Shown in pieces: positions 15,617 to 23,358 of a DNA stretch of 64,000 bases. Position 1 is the first letter of the stretch. Every line of letters begins with the position of its first letter. Source of the DNA: an uncultured Oribacterium sp. (GTDB taxonomy: Bacteria; Bacillota; Clostridia; Lachnospirales; Lachnospiraceae); the NCBI GenBank assembly GCA_934270345.1, contig CAKQPT010000005.1:43360-107359 (forward strand), given 5' to 3'. The translations under genes were made by a program, and so were the position numbers. The notes beneath the pieces are model-generated. The model saw only the letters and a program-made list of their open reading frames with translations, ran no database searches and was not told where the DNA came from.

Positions 15617-16359
15617 TATGCATTTGCCCCCTTTCCATACAGAACCTTATCCAGAATGAATGCCAGGATCGCGGCGAACATGGTCACACCGATCAGGCTG
15701 AGGCCGGAATATGCGACGATCAGGAAGCCGAGGAGGAAGTACGGGAACATCTTCTTCGACAGCATTGAACTCAGCAGCATCGCAAATCCGAGCGCGGATA
15801 AGAGGTTACCGGCTACCGTGAGGCCGTTCGTGATGACCTGCGGAATCGCGGATACCAGGTTCGTAACCAGATCCGTACCGAAGTAAACGGTCAGGAAGAT
15901 CGGGATGAAGTAAACCAGCGCGTTGAAGCCGAAGGACCACCAGAGGTGGATATGAATCGCCTTCTTGAACTGTCCGTTCTCGATGGCCTTATCTGCCACG
16001 TGAGAGAACTGCGCGATCACCATTCGCATGATGACACTCAGGAACTCGCCAATGACGGCGACCGGAACGGCGATGGTCAGTGCCGCCTCGGTAGAGGCTC
16101 CGGAAAGAATTGCAAACGCAGTGGCGATGATACTACCGAACTGCATGTTTGGTGGTCCGGCTGCTCCGATCGCTACAAATCCCATGGAAATAAGTTCCAG
16201 GGATGCACCTAAAATTACACCCTGTCTGACATCGCCTAATACGAGGCCTGCCAGTGTACTCAGGATCAGTGGTCTGCCGATGTTCTGACGTCCGATCAAT
16301 CTGGAGTCGATGACACCGACGATACCAACTAAACCGAGTAATATCGCTTTAATCAGCAT
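15616..16359 (-). CDS. PTS mannose-family transporter subunit IIC
   Basis: This membrane subunit of 247 residues, with IID, forms the sugar path. The start ATG 16359 (MLIKAILLGLVGIVGVID) follows GGAGAT; an 11-codon longer frame has no ribosome site. Conserved features include GLVLGDVRQGVILGASLELI and SMGFVAIGAAGPPN, the IIC signature around the substrate pocket. Multiple hydrophobic helices run throughout. A 118-bp gap with nested hairpins separates it from the IIB gene, suggesting mRNA processing between soluble and membrane components. Confidence 0.94.
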   Translation of the reverse strand: MLIKAILLGLVGIVGVIDSRLIGRQNIGRPLILSTLAGLVLGDVRQGVILGASLELISMGFVAIGAAGPPNMQFGSIIATAFAILSGASTEAALTIAVPVAVIGEFLSVIMRMVIAQFSHVADKAIENGQFKKAIHIHLWWSFGFNALVYFIPIFLTVYFGTDLVTNLVSAIPQVITNGLTVAGNLLSALGFAMLLSSMLSKKMFPYFLLGFLIVAYSGLSLIGVTMFAAILAFILDKVLYGKGANA

Positions 16360-16380
16360 ACTACATCTCCTTCTTTCATC

Positions 16381-16459
16381 ATTCGAAATCATTCATTACG
16401 AATCGCCGGGCTCACATGCTTCATGCAGAAGCATGGAACTCAAATCGTTGATTTCGAAT
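16381..16459 (-). promoter_or_regulatory. Nested hairpin between IIB and IIC genes
   Basis: ATTCGAAATCA (16381-16391) pairs with TGATTTCGAAT (16449-16459). Inside, CATGCTTC (16415-16422) pairs with GAAGCATG (16428-16435). No U-tract follows, so a processing or stability role is more likely than termination. Confidence 0.5.
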
Positions 16460-16477
16460 AACTCAATATTTCTATCA

Positions 16478-16942
16478 TCAGTTATCAAATGATGCATGCT
16501 CGACCGGGGAGGACGGCACCATCTGAATATAAATCTTCTTTCCCATCGAAATCAGTTCCTGGGTAGCCTTCAGCTCTGCTTCATTTAAGTACACGGCCTT
16601 ACCGTATTCCTTCGAACCGGCCTTCTTCGCCACGCCACCATAGTTGATTTCGCTGACCTCCGGAAGTTCCTTCGCAAGCTGGAGTGCTTCCGCCGGTCCC
16701 TTCACGATGATCATGATGTTCTTGTCTGCATTCTCATCCACCAGCTTCCGAAGCTGTGAAAACGGGATGATGCTGAGCTCACAGTCCACCGGCTTCGCGA
16801 TGCTGAGCGCCATCATGCTGATCGGATCATTCGGCACCTTATCATCGGCGACGATGATGTAATTGGTACCTACCTGCTTGGTCCAGGAGAAAATCACCTG
16901 GCCATGTAAAAGACGATGATCTACACGAACAAACTTAATCAT
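16478..16942 (-). CDS. PTS mannose-family IIB component
   Basis: This soluble phosphotransfer component (154 residues) receives phosphate from IIA on H13 in VDHRLLHGQVIFSW and passes it to the incoming sugar at IIC/IID. The N-terminal motif VRVDHRLLHGQV is diagnostic, and IIVADDKVPNDP is also a family block. Its start overlaps the stop of the IIA gene by 4 nt (ATGA). The short tail after SSPVEHASF ends normally. Confidence 0.94.
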   Translation of the reverse strand: MIKFVRVDHRLLHGQVIFSWTKQVGTNYIIVADDKVPNDPISMMALSIAKPVDCELSIIPFSQLRKLVDENADKNIMIIVKGPAEALQLAKELPEVSEINYGGVAKKAGSKEYGKAVYLNEAELKATQELISMGKKIYIQMVPSSPVEHASFDN

Positions 16943-17361
16943 ACATTGCCTCCATTTAAAAAGTTATTGTACAGTACGATGCTCTGGGCTGCACTCTTAC
17001 AGGTATCATCCAGGTCGAGCTCCTCCCATGTCGTACCGCTCTTCTTCATTGCCATGATTTCCAGTACCAGCGGGAGATTCACACCCGCGATCAGCTTTCT
17101 CGACGAGCTCATGAACGGTAAGGCGGTATTCGCCGGCGAGCCTCCCGGAAGGTCCAGAAGGACGACCAGGTTCCGATCCTTATATTTCTCCTCGATCGTC
17201 GCACGGATCTCTTCTGAAAAGTCATCCAGCGACTCTCCGTTTTCGAACGACAGGGTTCCGAAATCATCCTCGTCGATATCCAGGATCAGCTTCAATGCAT
17301 CTGCATATCCCTTGCACAATCCTGCATGTGTAATCATCAGTACATCAAATGCATCTTTCAT
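16939..17361 (-). CDS. PTS mannose-family IIA component
   Basis: This soluble component (140 residues) accepts phosphate from HPr on H12 in VLMITHAGLCKG. LLDLPGGSPANTAL matches the conserved GGSP loop of the mannose-family IIA fold. It overlaps the 3' end of the upstream HAD gene by 17 nt and the IIB gene by 4 nt, so the three are tightly coupled. Confidence 0.93.
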   Translation of the reverse strand: MKDAFDVLMITHAGLCKGYADALKLILDIDEDDFGTLSFENGESLDDFSEEIRATIEEKYKDRNLVVLLDLPGGSPANTALPFMSSSRKLIAGVNLPLVLEIMAMKKSGTTWEELDLDDTCKSAAQSIVLYNNFLNGGNV

Positions 17362-18031
17362 AGTTCATACCATCCTTACGTAATTCTTCTATGATTGGAA
17401 CAGCCTCTGCCAGAGAGGCGATGATTTTTATGGTCTGTCGCTTCTGGACTTCCGTCGGCGGCATCAGATCCGGCACCATGATGACCGGGATGCCGGCATT
17501 CCAGGCTGCCTGGACGCCCACCTTCGAGTCCTCGAAAACGAGTGCATCCTCGGGTGCTGTGTTCATCTTCGCAAGCACCTTCAGATAGGCTTCCGGCGAA
17601 GGCTTCCGCTCGACGACTTCATCTCCACAGCAGATATAGTCAAAGTACTGTATGAGCTGTAAGCGTGTCAGGCGCTCCTCCGTCAGTGGTCGACCGGTGG
17701 CGGTGGCTACCGCACACGGAAGTCCGGCCTTTTTGATGCAGTTCAGGAGTTCCACGGCACCCGGTTTCACACGAAGCTCGCGCTCCAGGCGCTCCGCTCC
17801 GTTCCGCCGTGCGACTTCCAGGAATTCCTCGGTGGAGCAGCGTCCACGGAACTGTTCTTCCATGTAATCATACACCGGCTGTCCACTGCGACCAACCACG
17901 TTCAGAAAATCCTCTCTCTTCCAGTCGTCGATCCCGAACTCTCTCGCCGTATCATACCATACATCCTGCCATACCCGCTCTGTATCGAGCAGCAGTCCAT
18001 CTACATCAAAAATAACCAGTTTAAGCGACAT
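17345..18031 (-). CDS. HAD-superfamily hydrolase, beta-phosphoglucomutase-like
   Basis: The 228-residue protein has the HAD motifs in order: I, FDVDGLLLDTE (nucleophile and acid Asp); II, VATATGRP; III, the Lys in ERKPSPEAYLKV; IV, VFEDSKVGVQAA. The cap between motif I and II is the helical type of beta-phosphoglucomutase and sugar phosphatases. Being in the PTS operon, it probably acts on a sugar phosphate formed after uptake, either dephosphorylating or epimerising/isomerising an intermediate. The exact substrate cannot be read from sequence. It overlaps the IIA gene by 17 nt. Confidence 0.88.
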   Translation of the reverse strand: MSLKLVIFDVDGLLLDTERVWQDVWYDTAREFGIDDWKREDFLNVVGRSGQPVYDYMEEQFRGRCSTEEFLEVARRNGAERLERELRVKPGAVELLNCIKKAGLPCAVATATGRPLTEERLTRLQLIQYFDYICCGDEVVERKPSPEAYLKVLAKMNTAPEDALVFEDSKVGVQAAWNAGIPVIMVPDLMPPTEVQKRQTIKIIASLAEAVPIIEELRKDGMNYERCI

Positions 18032-18055
18032 ATAGTTTCCTCTTCGTACGGTATC

Positions 18056-19033
18056 TTAGTACTGCATCTGCCACATGTAACGACGAACATCGAGAGAGTG
18101 ACCACGCTCGAAGGCGATCGCCTCTACGAAGTGACGGATGACAACGCCGGTAAGGATCGCTGCAACATATGGCTTCGCCTCATCTGCTACCGTGGAAAGA
18201 TCGAGATCCTTCTGATCGAGAACGAGAAGATCCTCTGTAAACTTCTTTGCGAAGTTCTCTACACGCTCATCGAGGTGTCTGGTGTTACCGATGGACTTTA
18301 CAAGCATGAATGGAACATCATAATCGGTTACCTCGAACGGGCCGTGGAAGTACTCACCGGAGTGGATGCATCCGGAGTTGATCCACTGCATCTCCATGAA
18401 CCAGCACATCGCGGTGGAGTAAACCTCACCATAGTTGATGCCGCTGCCGATGGTGTAGATGGTCTTCTCACGCTTGTTGCGCTTCGCCCATGCCTTCGCC
18501 TGTGCATCGTACTGTGCCTTCGCCTGTGCGGAAAGATCAGTCAGCTTCTCGAGCTCCTTCAGGCATACATCCCACTTCGCATCCGGCGCGAGTACGGAAA
18601 GAAGGCTGAACAGTAAGCCGTAAAGGATACCCTTGTTCTTATCAGAATCGCTTACTTCCTTACCCCAGTCATAGTGAACAGGGTACTCAGCAGCCTCCCA
18701 GAGTGGAGAACCCTCGAGGTTGGATAAGCAGATCGTAAGGGCACCCTTGGAACGTGCAAGCTTGGTCGCCTCTACGGTCTCCGGTGTGTTTCCGGAATGT
18801 GAGCAGGAAATCACAACGGAATTCTCATTGAGACGCTTCGGTGTGTCGTATACGAACTCGTTCGCGGTGTATACGTGAGAAGGAATCGCACTCTCCTTAT
18901 CGAACATATACTGTCCGGCCATAAGCACGGCCTGGGATCCGCCACAAGCGACGAAGTAAACCTCATTGACCTCCTTTCTCGCCTTCACTGCCTCAACTGC
19001 GGCCTTGATCTGTGTTGCATGTAACTCTCTCAT
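18056..19033 (-). CDS. SIS-domain sugar-phosphate enzyme, fructosamine deglycase (FrlB/Gfr) type
   Basis: The protein has 325 residues with two SIS domains. The first shows YFVACGGSQAVL and SCSHSGNTPETVEATKLA (Ser-rich phosphate-binding loop); the second TIGSGINYGEV. HSGEYFHGPFEVTDYD is the region that in FrlB-like deglycases carries the catalytic Glu and His. Such enzymes cleave 6-phospho-fructosamines (fructoselysine, glucoselysine, fructose-asparagine phosphates) to glucose-6-phosphate and the amine. As first gene of a mannose-family PTS operon, this suggests uptake and breakdown of Amadori products. A GlmS-like aminosugar isomerase role is the alternative. Confidence 0.82.
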   Translation of the reverse strand: MRELHATQIKAAVEAVKARKEVNEVYFVACGGSQAVLMAGQYMFDKESAIPSHVYTANEFVYDTPKRLNENSVVISCSHSGNTPETVEATKLARSKGALTICLSNLEGSPLWEAAEYPVHYDWGKEVSDSDKNKGILYGLLFSLLSVLAPDAKWDVCLKELEKLTDLSAQAKAQYDAQAKAWAKRNKREKTIYTIGSGINYGEVYSTAMCWFMEMQWINSGCIHSGEYFHGPFEVTDYDVPFMLVKSIGNTRHLDERVENFAKKFTEDLLVLDQKDLDLSTVADEAKPYVAAILTGVVIRHFVEAIAFERGHSLDVRRYMWQMQY

Positions 19034-19055
19034 AATTCCTCCTTAAAAATGATAT

Positions 19056-19117
19056 TGATTATATATCATTATATAACTTTATGAGACTTATTATATACAT
19101 GTAGCACAAATAAGCAA
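19056..19117 (-). promoter_or_regulatory. Promoter and candidate operator of the PTS operon
   Basis: On the minus strand TTGCTT (19112-19117) and TATAAT (19090-19095) are 16 bp apart. Immediately downstream, at 19056-19076, lies TGATTATATATCATTATATA(A), with inverted arms TTATATA/TATATAA. It matches 17 of 21 positions with 11721-11741. A repressor bound there would block early elongation. Confidence 0.5.
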
Positions 19118-19205
19118 GTACTTTTTGCTTTTTTGCCATGAATTTGCATAAGTACAGGTATAACCTGTGGTAATCGTTATTTTTTTAACCATCCAGCACA
19201 AAAAA

Positions 19206-19251
19206 ACAGCCCCTCTTACGAGCGTCTCAAACGCTTCGCAAGAAGGGCTGT
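19206..19251 (-). terminator. Terminator of the YggS operon
   Basis: ACAGCCC...CTCTTACGAGCG pairs with CGCTTCGCAAGAAGGGCTGT with small mismatches. On the minus strand it is followed by TTTTTTTG. It ends the UPF0340-YggS transcript. Confidence 0.8.
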
Positions 19252-19337
19252 CTTAAGAATTTCGTAATGGGGTCTGACCCCATAAACTGCTGTTTAGATT
19301 CTGTTTAGAAAAATTTAATGGGGTCAGACCCCATTAA
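19252..19337. repeat. Pair of REP-like GGGGTCWGACCCC sequences
   Basis: First unit (19252-19284) is the inverted form of the 6476 module: CTTAAGAATTTCGTAATGGG then GTCTGACCCC. Second unit (19315-19337) is a 23-bp perfect palindrome around TGGGGTCAGACCCCA. It runs up to the YggS stop codon and supplies its last codons. Confidence 0.75.
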
Positions 19338-19341
19338 TTTT

Positions 19342-20076
19342 TCATAAACTTTTCTTCGCGGAGTAGTCGCGCGGGCCGTAGATGGCGGTGCCGATGCGGA
19401 CGATGTTTGCGCCTTCCGCGATGGCGAGCGGGTAATCGCCGCTCATGCCCATGGAGAGGTACTGCATGTCGACGCTGCCGGCGTAGCGCTGCGCGGCTTC
19501 CTCGTAGAGTCCGCGCATCTTCGCGAAGAAGCGGCGGGTCTCGTCTTCACCGGCGTCCGCTGGCGGAATCGCCATGAGGCCGCGGATGTGCAGGTGCGGG
19601 GTCGTCGCGAGCAGGCTCTCAAACAGCGACCAGAGGCCGTCTGCATTGACCCCGCTCTTACTGCTTTCTTCGCCAATGTTGACTTCCAGGAGGATATCCT
19701 GCTGAAGTGCCCGCTTCGCTGCTTCCTTCTCGATCGCGAGGGCGAGGTGCTCGCTGTCCACGCTCTGGATCAGCGACGCACGGCCGACGACCTTCTTCAC
19801 CTTGTTTGTCTGGAGATGGCCGATAAAGTGGCCCGGCTTCCCGAGGTAGGCGCCCGCGTCCGTCTTCTCGACGAGCTCCTGCACATGGTTCTCACCGAAG
19901 ATGTCGATCGGGAGCTCTGCGCTCGCCCTGACCTCCTCGACGGTACGTGTTTTACAGGCCGCACAGAGAAGTATCTCCTCCGGCTTCCGGCCTGCGCGGA
20001 TCGCCGCCTCGATCATCGTACGGCGGATCTCCGCGACCGCCTGCTGCATCCGCTCCATCTGTTCCTTTTCTATCAT
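19342..20076 (-). CDS. YggS/PLPBP family pyridoxal phosphate homeostasis protein
   Basis: The protein (244 residues) is a single-domain PLP-binding TIM-barrel protein that buffers PLP and affects amino-acid and B6 balance; it has no known catalytic activity. The PLP Lys lies in LLCAACKTRTVEEV. Other family blocks are FGENHVQEL, HFIGHLQTNKVKKV, LEVNIGEESSKSGV and LSMGMSGDYPLAIAEGANIVRIGTAIYG. It starts in an ATGA overlap with the small coupled ORF upstream. Its last residues (AKKSL) and stop lie in a REP-like repeat. In many Firmicutes yggS sits by division genes; here it is beside UPF0340. Confidence 0.93.
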   Translation of the reverse strand: MIEKEQMERMQQAVAEIRRTMIEAAIRAGRKPEEILLCAACKTRTVEEVRASAELPIDIFGENHVQELVEKTDAGAYLGKPGHFIGHLQTNKVKKVVGRASLIQSVDSEHLALAIEKEAAKRALQQDILLEVNIGEESSKSGVNADGLWSLFESLLATTPHLHIRGLMAIPPADAGEDETRRFFAKMRGLYEEAAQRYAGSVDMQYLSMGMSGDYPLAIAEGANIVRIGTAIYGPRDYSAKKSL

Positions 20077-20177
20077 GCATTGCCTCCCTTATACGCTGTA
20101 TAGTGGGCGCGCTCGCCGCCCCATAACCTCGGGCGTGTCTTCGCGCAGACCACGTGCGCTGCGATCTTCTCTTTCAT
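20073..20177 (-). CDS. 34-residue ORF duplicating the C-terminus of the upstream UPF0340 gene
   Basis: ATG 20177 opens a 34-codon frame ending at TGA 20073. After MKEKI it reads AAHVVCAKTRPRLWGGERAH then YTAYKGGNA, almost the same as the UPF0340 C-terminus (AHVVCAKTRPRLWGGERAHY then TPYVGDQA). The DNA copies at about 20101-20165 and 20190-20262 differ at only a few positions. Its start overlaps the UPF0340 stop and its stop overlaps the YggS start, both as ATGA, so it is coupled on both sides. Whether the peptide is functional is unknown; it may just preserve coupling after a tandem duplication. Confidence 0.6.
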   Translation of the reverse strand: MKEKIAAHVVCAKTRPRLWGGERAHYTAYKGGNA

Positions 20178-20755
20178 GCCTGGTCTCCCACGTACGGTGT
20201 GTAGTGCGCACGCTCGCCGCCCCATAATCTCGGGCGTGTTTTCGCGCAGACCACGTGCGCTGCGCCGATCTGCGAAATGCTCAGTCGAACCGGCACGGCA
20301 ACGCGCTTCAGATGCATGCCAATCAGCGTATCGCCGATGTCGATCCCAGCGTCCGCGCGCACTTCCTCGACCGCTACCGGGTCCTCGAAGTGCCGCCAGC
20401 AGGTCGTCGCCCAGCTGCCGCCCGCATGCGGCCACGGGCAGACCGACACGATCTCATAGCCGTTCCGGAGCGCACACGCACGCTCCACGATCACGGCACG
20501 GTTCAGATGCTCGCAGCACTGCGCCGCGAGCTCGATGCCCTTTTCCCGCAGTACCGGCGCGATGCCCTGATACACCGCTTCCGCGACCTCCATACTGCCG
20601 ATCTTTCCGATGTGCCCACCGAGGATCTCACTCGACGAACAGCCCACCACGAGCACGCTGTGCGCACGAAGCTCCGCCTGCTCCAGCAGCTCACGGATCA
20701 CCTGCGACGCCTCTCTCGAGATTTCATGTAATTCAGAATCTGTCATATCGATCAC
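20174..20755 (-). CDS. UPF0340 / TIGR01440 (YwlG) family protein
   Basis: This conserved Firmicutes protein of unknown function has 193 residues. Recognisable blocks are VLVVGCSSSEILGGHIGKIGS, CCEHLNRAVIVER, VSVCPWPHAGGSWAT, DIGDTLIGMHLKRVAVPVR and the C-terminal AKTRPRLWGGERA. The Cys, His and Ser-rich motifs suggest a thioester or metal-binding chemistry but no reaction is established. It is the first gene of a short operon with the duplicated mini-ORF and YggS. Length is normal for the family. Confidence 0.88.
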   Translation of the reverse strand: MIDMTDSELHEISREASQVIRELLEQAELRAHSVLVVGCSSSEILGGHIGKIGSMEVAEAVYQGIAPVLREKGIELAAQCCEHLNRAVIVERACALRNGYEIVSVCPWPHAGGSWATTCWRHFEDPVAVEEVRADAGIDIGDTLIGMHLKRVAVPVRLSISQIGAAHVVCAKTRPRLWGGERAHYTPYVGDQA

Positions 20756-20945
20756 CTTGCCTTATAAAGAAAGGATTACTTTTCACATTCCCTAGTATAG
20801 AGCACGACCTCCCCGAAGAGAATATCCAGTTTCTGGAAATATCAAATGTCCAGTTGGCGGAAATATCAGTAGTTTTGCGATTTCAAACCGCAAAACTATC
20901 AGAAAAATCGATCAAATGCGGATTGAAACCAAAAGAACAGGGCCC

Positions 20946-20996
20946 GACTCTCTTATGGACACCTCGAGTTTTCTCAAGGAAATTCATAAGAGAGTC
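20946..20996. repeat. Expanded REP-like hairpin upstream of UPF0340
   Basis: GACTCTCTTATG (20946-20957) pairs with CATAAGAGAGTC (20985-20996). GGGCCC precedes and TGACCCCATTA follows, so it looks like a GGGGTC...GACCCC unit with a longer stem inserted. It lies between the UPF0340 start and the tRNA gene. Confidence 0.5.
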
Positions 20997-21029
20997 TGAC
21001 CCCATTACTTTGACTCCATTTCATGTTCA

Positions 21030-21103
21030 TGTTCGCGACGCGATTTGAACGCGCGACCTTCCGCTTAGGAGGCGGACGCTCTATCCAGCTGAGCTACGCA
21101 AAC
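21030..21103 (-). tRNA. tRNA-Arg (anticodon CCU)
   Basis: A 74-nt cloverleaf on the minus strand. The acceptor GTTTGCG pairs with CGCGAAC (one G-T). The D-arm is AGCTCAGCTGGATAGAGC, and the anticodon stem-loop CCGC-CTCCTAA-GCGG has anticodon CCU (codon AGG). The T-arm is CGCGTTCAAATCGCG. CCA is not encoded. Confidence 0.96.
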
Positions 21104-21245
21104 GTGCTATGTAATTTACAAAGCACTTAATATTAACATATCTACCGAGGACATTCAAGAATACTCCGCTTAACCGCACGGCACTTCTGCGATTTCCAGC
21201 TATGGAGGTATATTCCTTCCGGGGGACGATTTGTCCCCAGGTGCC

Positions 21246-22049
21246 TCACTTATACAGCTTCACGTGCGCGTACACGCGGCCTTTTTTCGTGGTGTTTCCG
21301 GTACCGGTGAAGATGAACTTGCCGTGGCCGCGGACGGAGATGCGTTCGTCGGGCTTCAGGGTGTAGCTGCTGTCGGTGACAGTGCGGCCGTCGATGAAGA
21401 CGTTCTCCGCGGTGATCAGCTCCTGCGCTTTCGTGCGGCTCAGGCGGTAGACCATCGCGAGCACGGCGTCGAGGCGCTCGGAGGCGACAGAGCCGGACAG
21501 CTCCTCCCACTCAGGTTCGAGGGTGCAGGCGGACGGCGGCACGACCTCGCAGCTCACCGAGGTGTGCTTCACGCGGGTGAATTCGCGGGCGATGATGTCC
21601 GCCATGTCGCTGAGCACGAAGATGAAGGCTTCCGCATCTCCGCAGAGGATGTCGCCGATCTGGTCGCGCTCGATGCCCATGTTCATGAGGGCCCCGAGGT
21701 AGTCGCGGTGCGTAAGCGCGTCCGTGAACTTCCGGTTCAGCGGCGTCACATGCAGGCAGCGGATGACGTCCCCCTGCGCCGGCTCTTCCGCGAGGAAGTT
21801 CTCCTCCGTCATATAGTCCGGGAGGAACACGACGACGTTCCGGTCGGCATCCGCACGCCCGCCATAGATAAGGTACGGCGCGCCATTCACCGCATGCACC
21901 TTGCTGCTGATGCCCTGCTTCCGAAGAATTGCGTAAAACTGCGCGAGCTCGGACGCCGCTAGAAAACAGGTATGTGTAAGGTAGTTACTGTTGTAGGCTT
22001 TTTCAGAGAGGTCGCGGATGCGGCCCTCGAGAAGTGCATTCTGGTCCAT
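21246..22049 (-). CDS. ylmH: YlmH family S4-domain RNA-binding protein
   Basis: The protein (267 residues) has an N-terminal region of about 180 residues typical of YlmH (SNYLTHTCFLAASELAQFY and FLPDYM). A C-terminal S4 domain (about 185-255) includes ERLDAVLAMVYRLSRTKAQELI and ISVRGHGKFIF. YlmH-type proteins bind 50S-peptidyl-tRNA complexes and can replace RqcP in Bacillus ribosome quality control. In many Firmicutes ylmH sits in the division cluster; here it is downstream of hflX, another ribosome-associated factor. A short hairpin GGGGA/TCCCC lies just past the stop. Confidence 0.9.
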   Translation of the reverse strand: MDQNALLEGRIRDLSEKAYNSNYLTHTCFLAASELAQFYAILRKQGISSKVHAVNGAPYLIYGGRADADRNVVVFLPDYMTEENFLAEEPAQGDVIRCLHVTPLNRKFTDALTHRDYLGALMNMGIERDQIGDILCGDAEAFIFVLSDMADIIAREFTRVKHTSVSCEVVPPSACTLEPEWEELSGSVASERLDAVLAMVYRLSRTKAQELITAENVFIDGRTVTDSSYTLKPDERISVRGHGKFIFTGTGNTTKKGRVYAHVKLYK

Positions 22050-22063
22050 AAGTCTTTCTTTTT

Positions 22064-23347
22064 TTACTGCAGGTAGGCTTTATAGCGCTGCAGCATCTCC
22101 TGGTTGAGGTCGACGGTCATGTGGATGCCGTCATCTTCGTAGCTCGTTTTGTGTACGCGGGCGCGCTCCTGGAGGTCGTGCTCGACCTGGCCGGCGGTGT
22201 ACGGGATGATGAGGTCCATCGTGATGTAGCCGGCGAAGAGCTTCTCTTCGATCTTCTCGAGGAGGAGGTCGAGGCCGAGGCGGCTCGCGGCGGAGATGTA
22301 GATTTTATCGCCGCGGTCGATCGGGAGCTCCGAGAGCGGGTACTTCCGGTCGGCCTTGTTCATGACGTAGATGACCGGAATGGCGCCGGCGCCGAGCTCC
22401 TTCAGGGTGCGGGCGGTGACGTCCATGTGCATCTGGTAGTTCGGGTCCGAGCAGTCGACGACCTCGAGGATCAGGTCGGCATTGACCGCCTCCTCGAGCG
22501 TCGAGCGGAAGGCGTCGACGAGGTCGTGCGGCAGGTCGTTGATGAAGCCGACGGTGTCGGACAGGAGGAAGTCGCGGTGGCTGCCTGGGGTGATCTTCCG
22601 GACGGTGGTGTCGAGGGTCGCGAAGAGCATACCCTTCACCATGACTTCCTTTTCCTCATCCGGACAGCATGCCTCGAGGAGTCGGTTCATGAGCGTCGAC
22701 TTGCCGGCGTTCGTGTAGCCGACGAGGGCAACCTGCGGGATACCGGAGGCCTGGCGCTTCCGGCGCTGCGTGTCGCGGTTTTTCGTGATCTCGCGGAGCT
22801 GCTTCCGGAGCTCGGACATGTCCTTCTCGATGCGTCTGCGGTCGAGCTCGATCTGGGTCTCACCGGATCCCTTGTTCGACATGGAGCCGCCGGTGCCGCC
22901 CTGCCGGCTCAGGTTCTGGCGGAGGCCGACGAGACGCGGAAGCATGTACTGCAGCTTCGCGTAGTCGACCTGGAGCTTCGCTTCCTTCGTGCGGGCGCGG
23001 TCCGCGAAGATGTTGAGAATCAGGTTGGTTCGGTCAATGACTTCGACCTCGAGGTCATGTGCGAGGTTCGCAAGCTGTGACGGCGAAAGCTGGTTGTTGA
23101 CGACCACGAGATCCGCGTCGAGCTCGAAGACGAGCCCCTTCAGCTCCTGGACCTTGCCGGAGCCGATGTAGCAGGCGGAGTCCTGCGAGGCGAGGTTCTG
23201 CGTGACATCCGCCACGACCTCGAGCCCCTCCGCCTCCGCGAGGCCGGACAGCTCTTCCATGGAGACCTCGAAGCCGTCGTCGCCGCCGAGGCAGACGCCG
23301 ACCAGGATGGTCTTTCTTCGCTTGATATTCTGATCTGTTTCGTACAT
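22064..23347 (-). CDS. hflX: GTPase HflX
   Basis: This ribosome-splitting GTPase rescues stalled or stressed ribosomes. It has 427 residues. The N-terminal HflX domain shows YIGSGKVQEL, then a Gly-rich loop QGGTGGSMSNKGSGETQIEL and a helical linker rich in Arg/Lys. The G domain has G1 GYTNAGKSTLMN, G3 DTVGFINDLP, G4 NKAD and G5 SAASRLG. Full length and intact motifs. It lies 14 bp upstream of ylmH, so the two ribosome-quality genes are probably co-transcribed. Confidence 0.96.
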   Translation of the reverse strand: MYETDQNIKRRKTILVGVCLGGDDGFEVSMEELSGLAEAEGLEVVADVTQNLASQDSACYIGSGKVQELKGLVFELDADLVVVNNQLSPSQLANLAHDLEVEVIDRTNLILNIFADRARTKEAKLQVDYAKLQYMLPRLVGLRQNLSRQGGTGGSMSNKGSGETQIELDRRRIEKDMSELRKQLREITKNRDTQRRKRQASGIPQVALVGYTNAGKSTLMNRLLEACCPDEEKEVMVKGMLFATLDTTVRKITPGSHRDFLLSDTVGFINDLPHDLVDAFRSTLEEAVNADLILEVVDCSDPNYQMHMDVTARTLKELGAGAIPVIYVMNKADRKYPLSELPIDRGDKIYISAASRLGLDLLLEKIEEKLFAGYITMDLIIPYTAGQVEHDLQERARVHKTSYEDDGIHMTVDLNQEMLQRYKAYLQ

Positions 23348-23358
23348 GTAGATGACTC

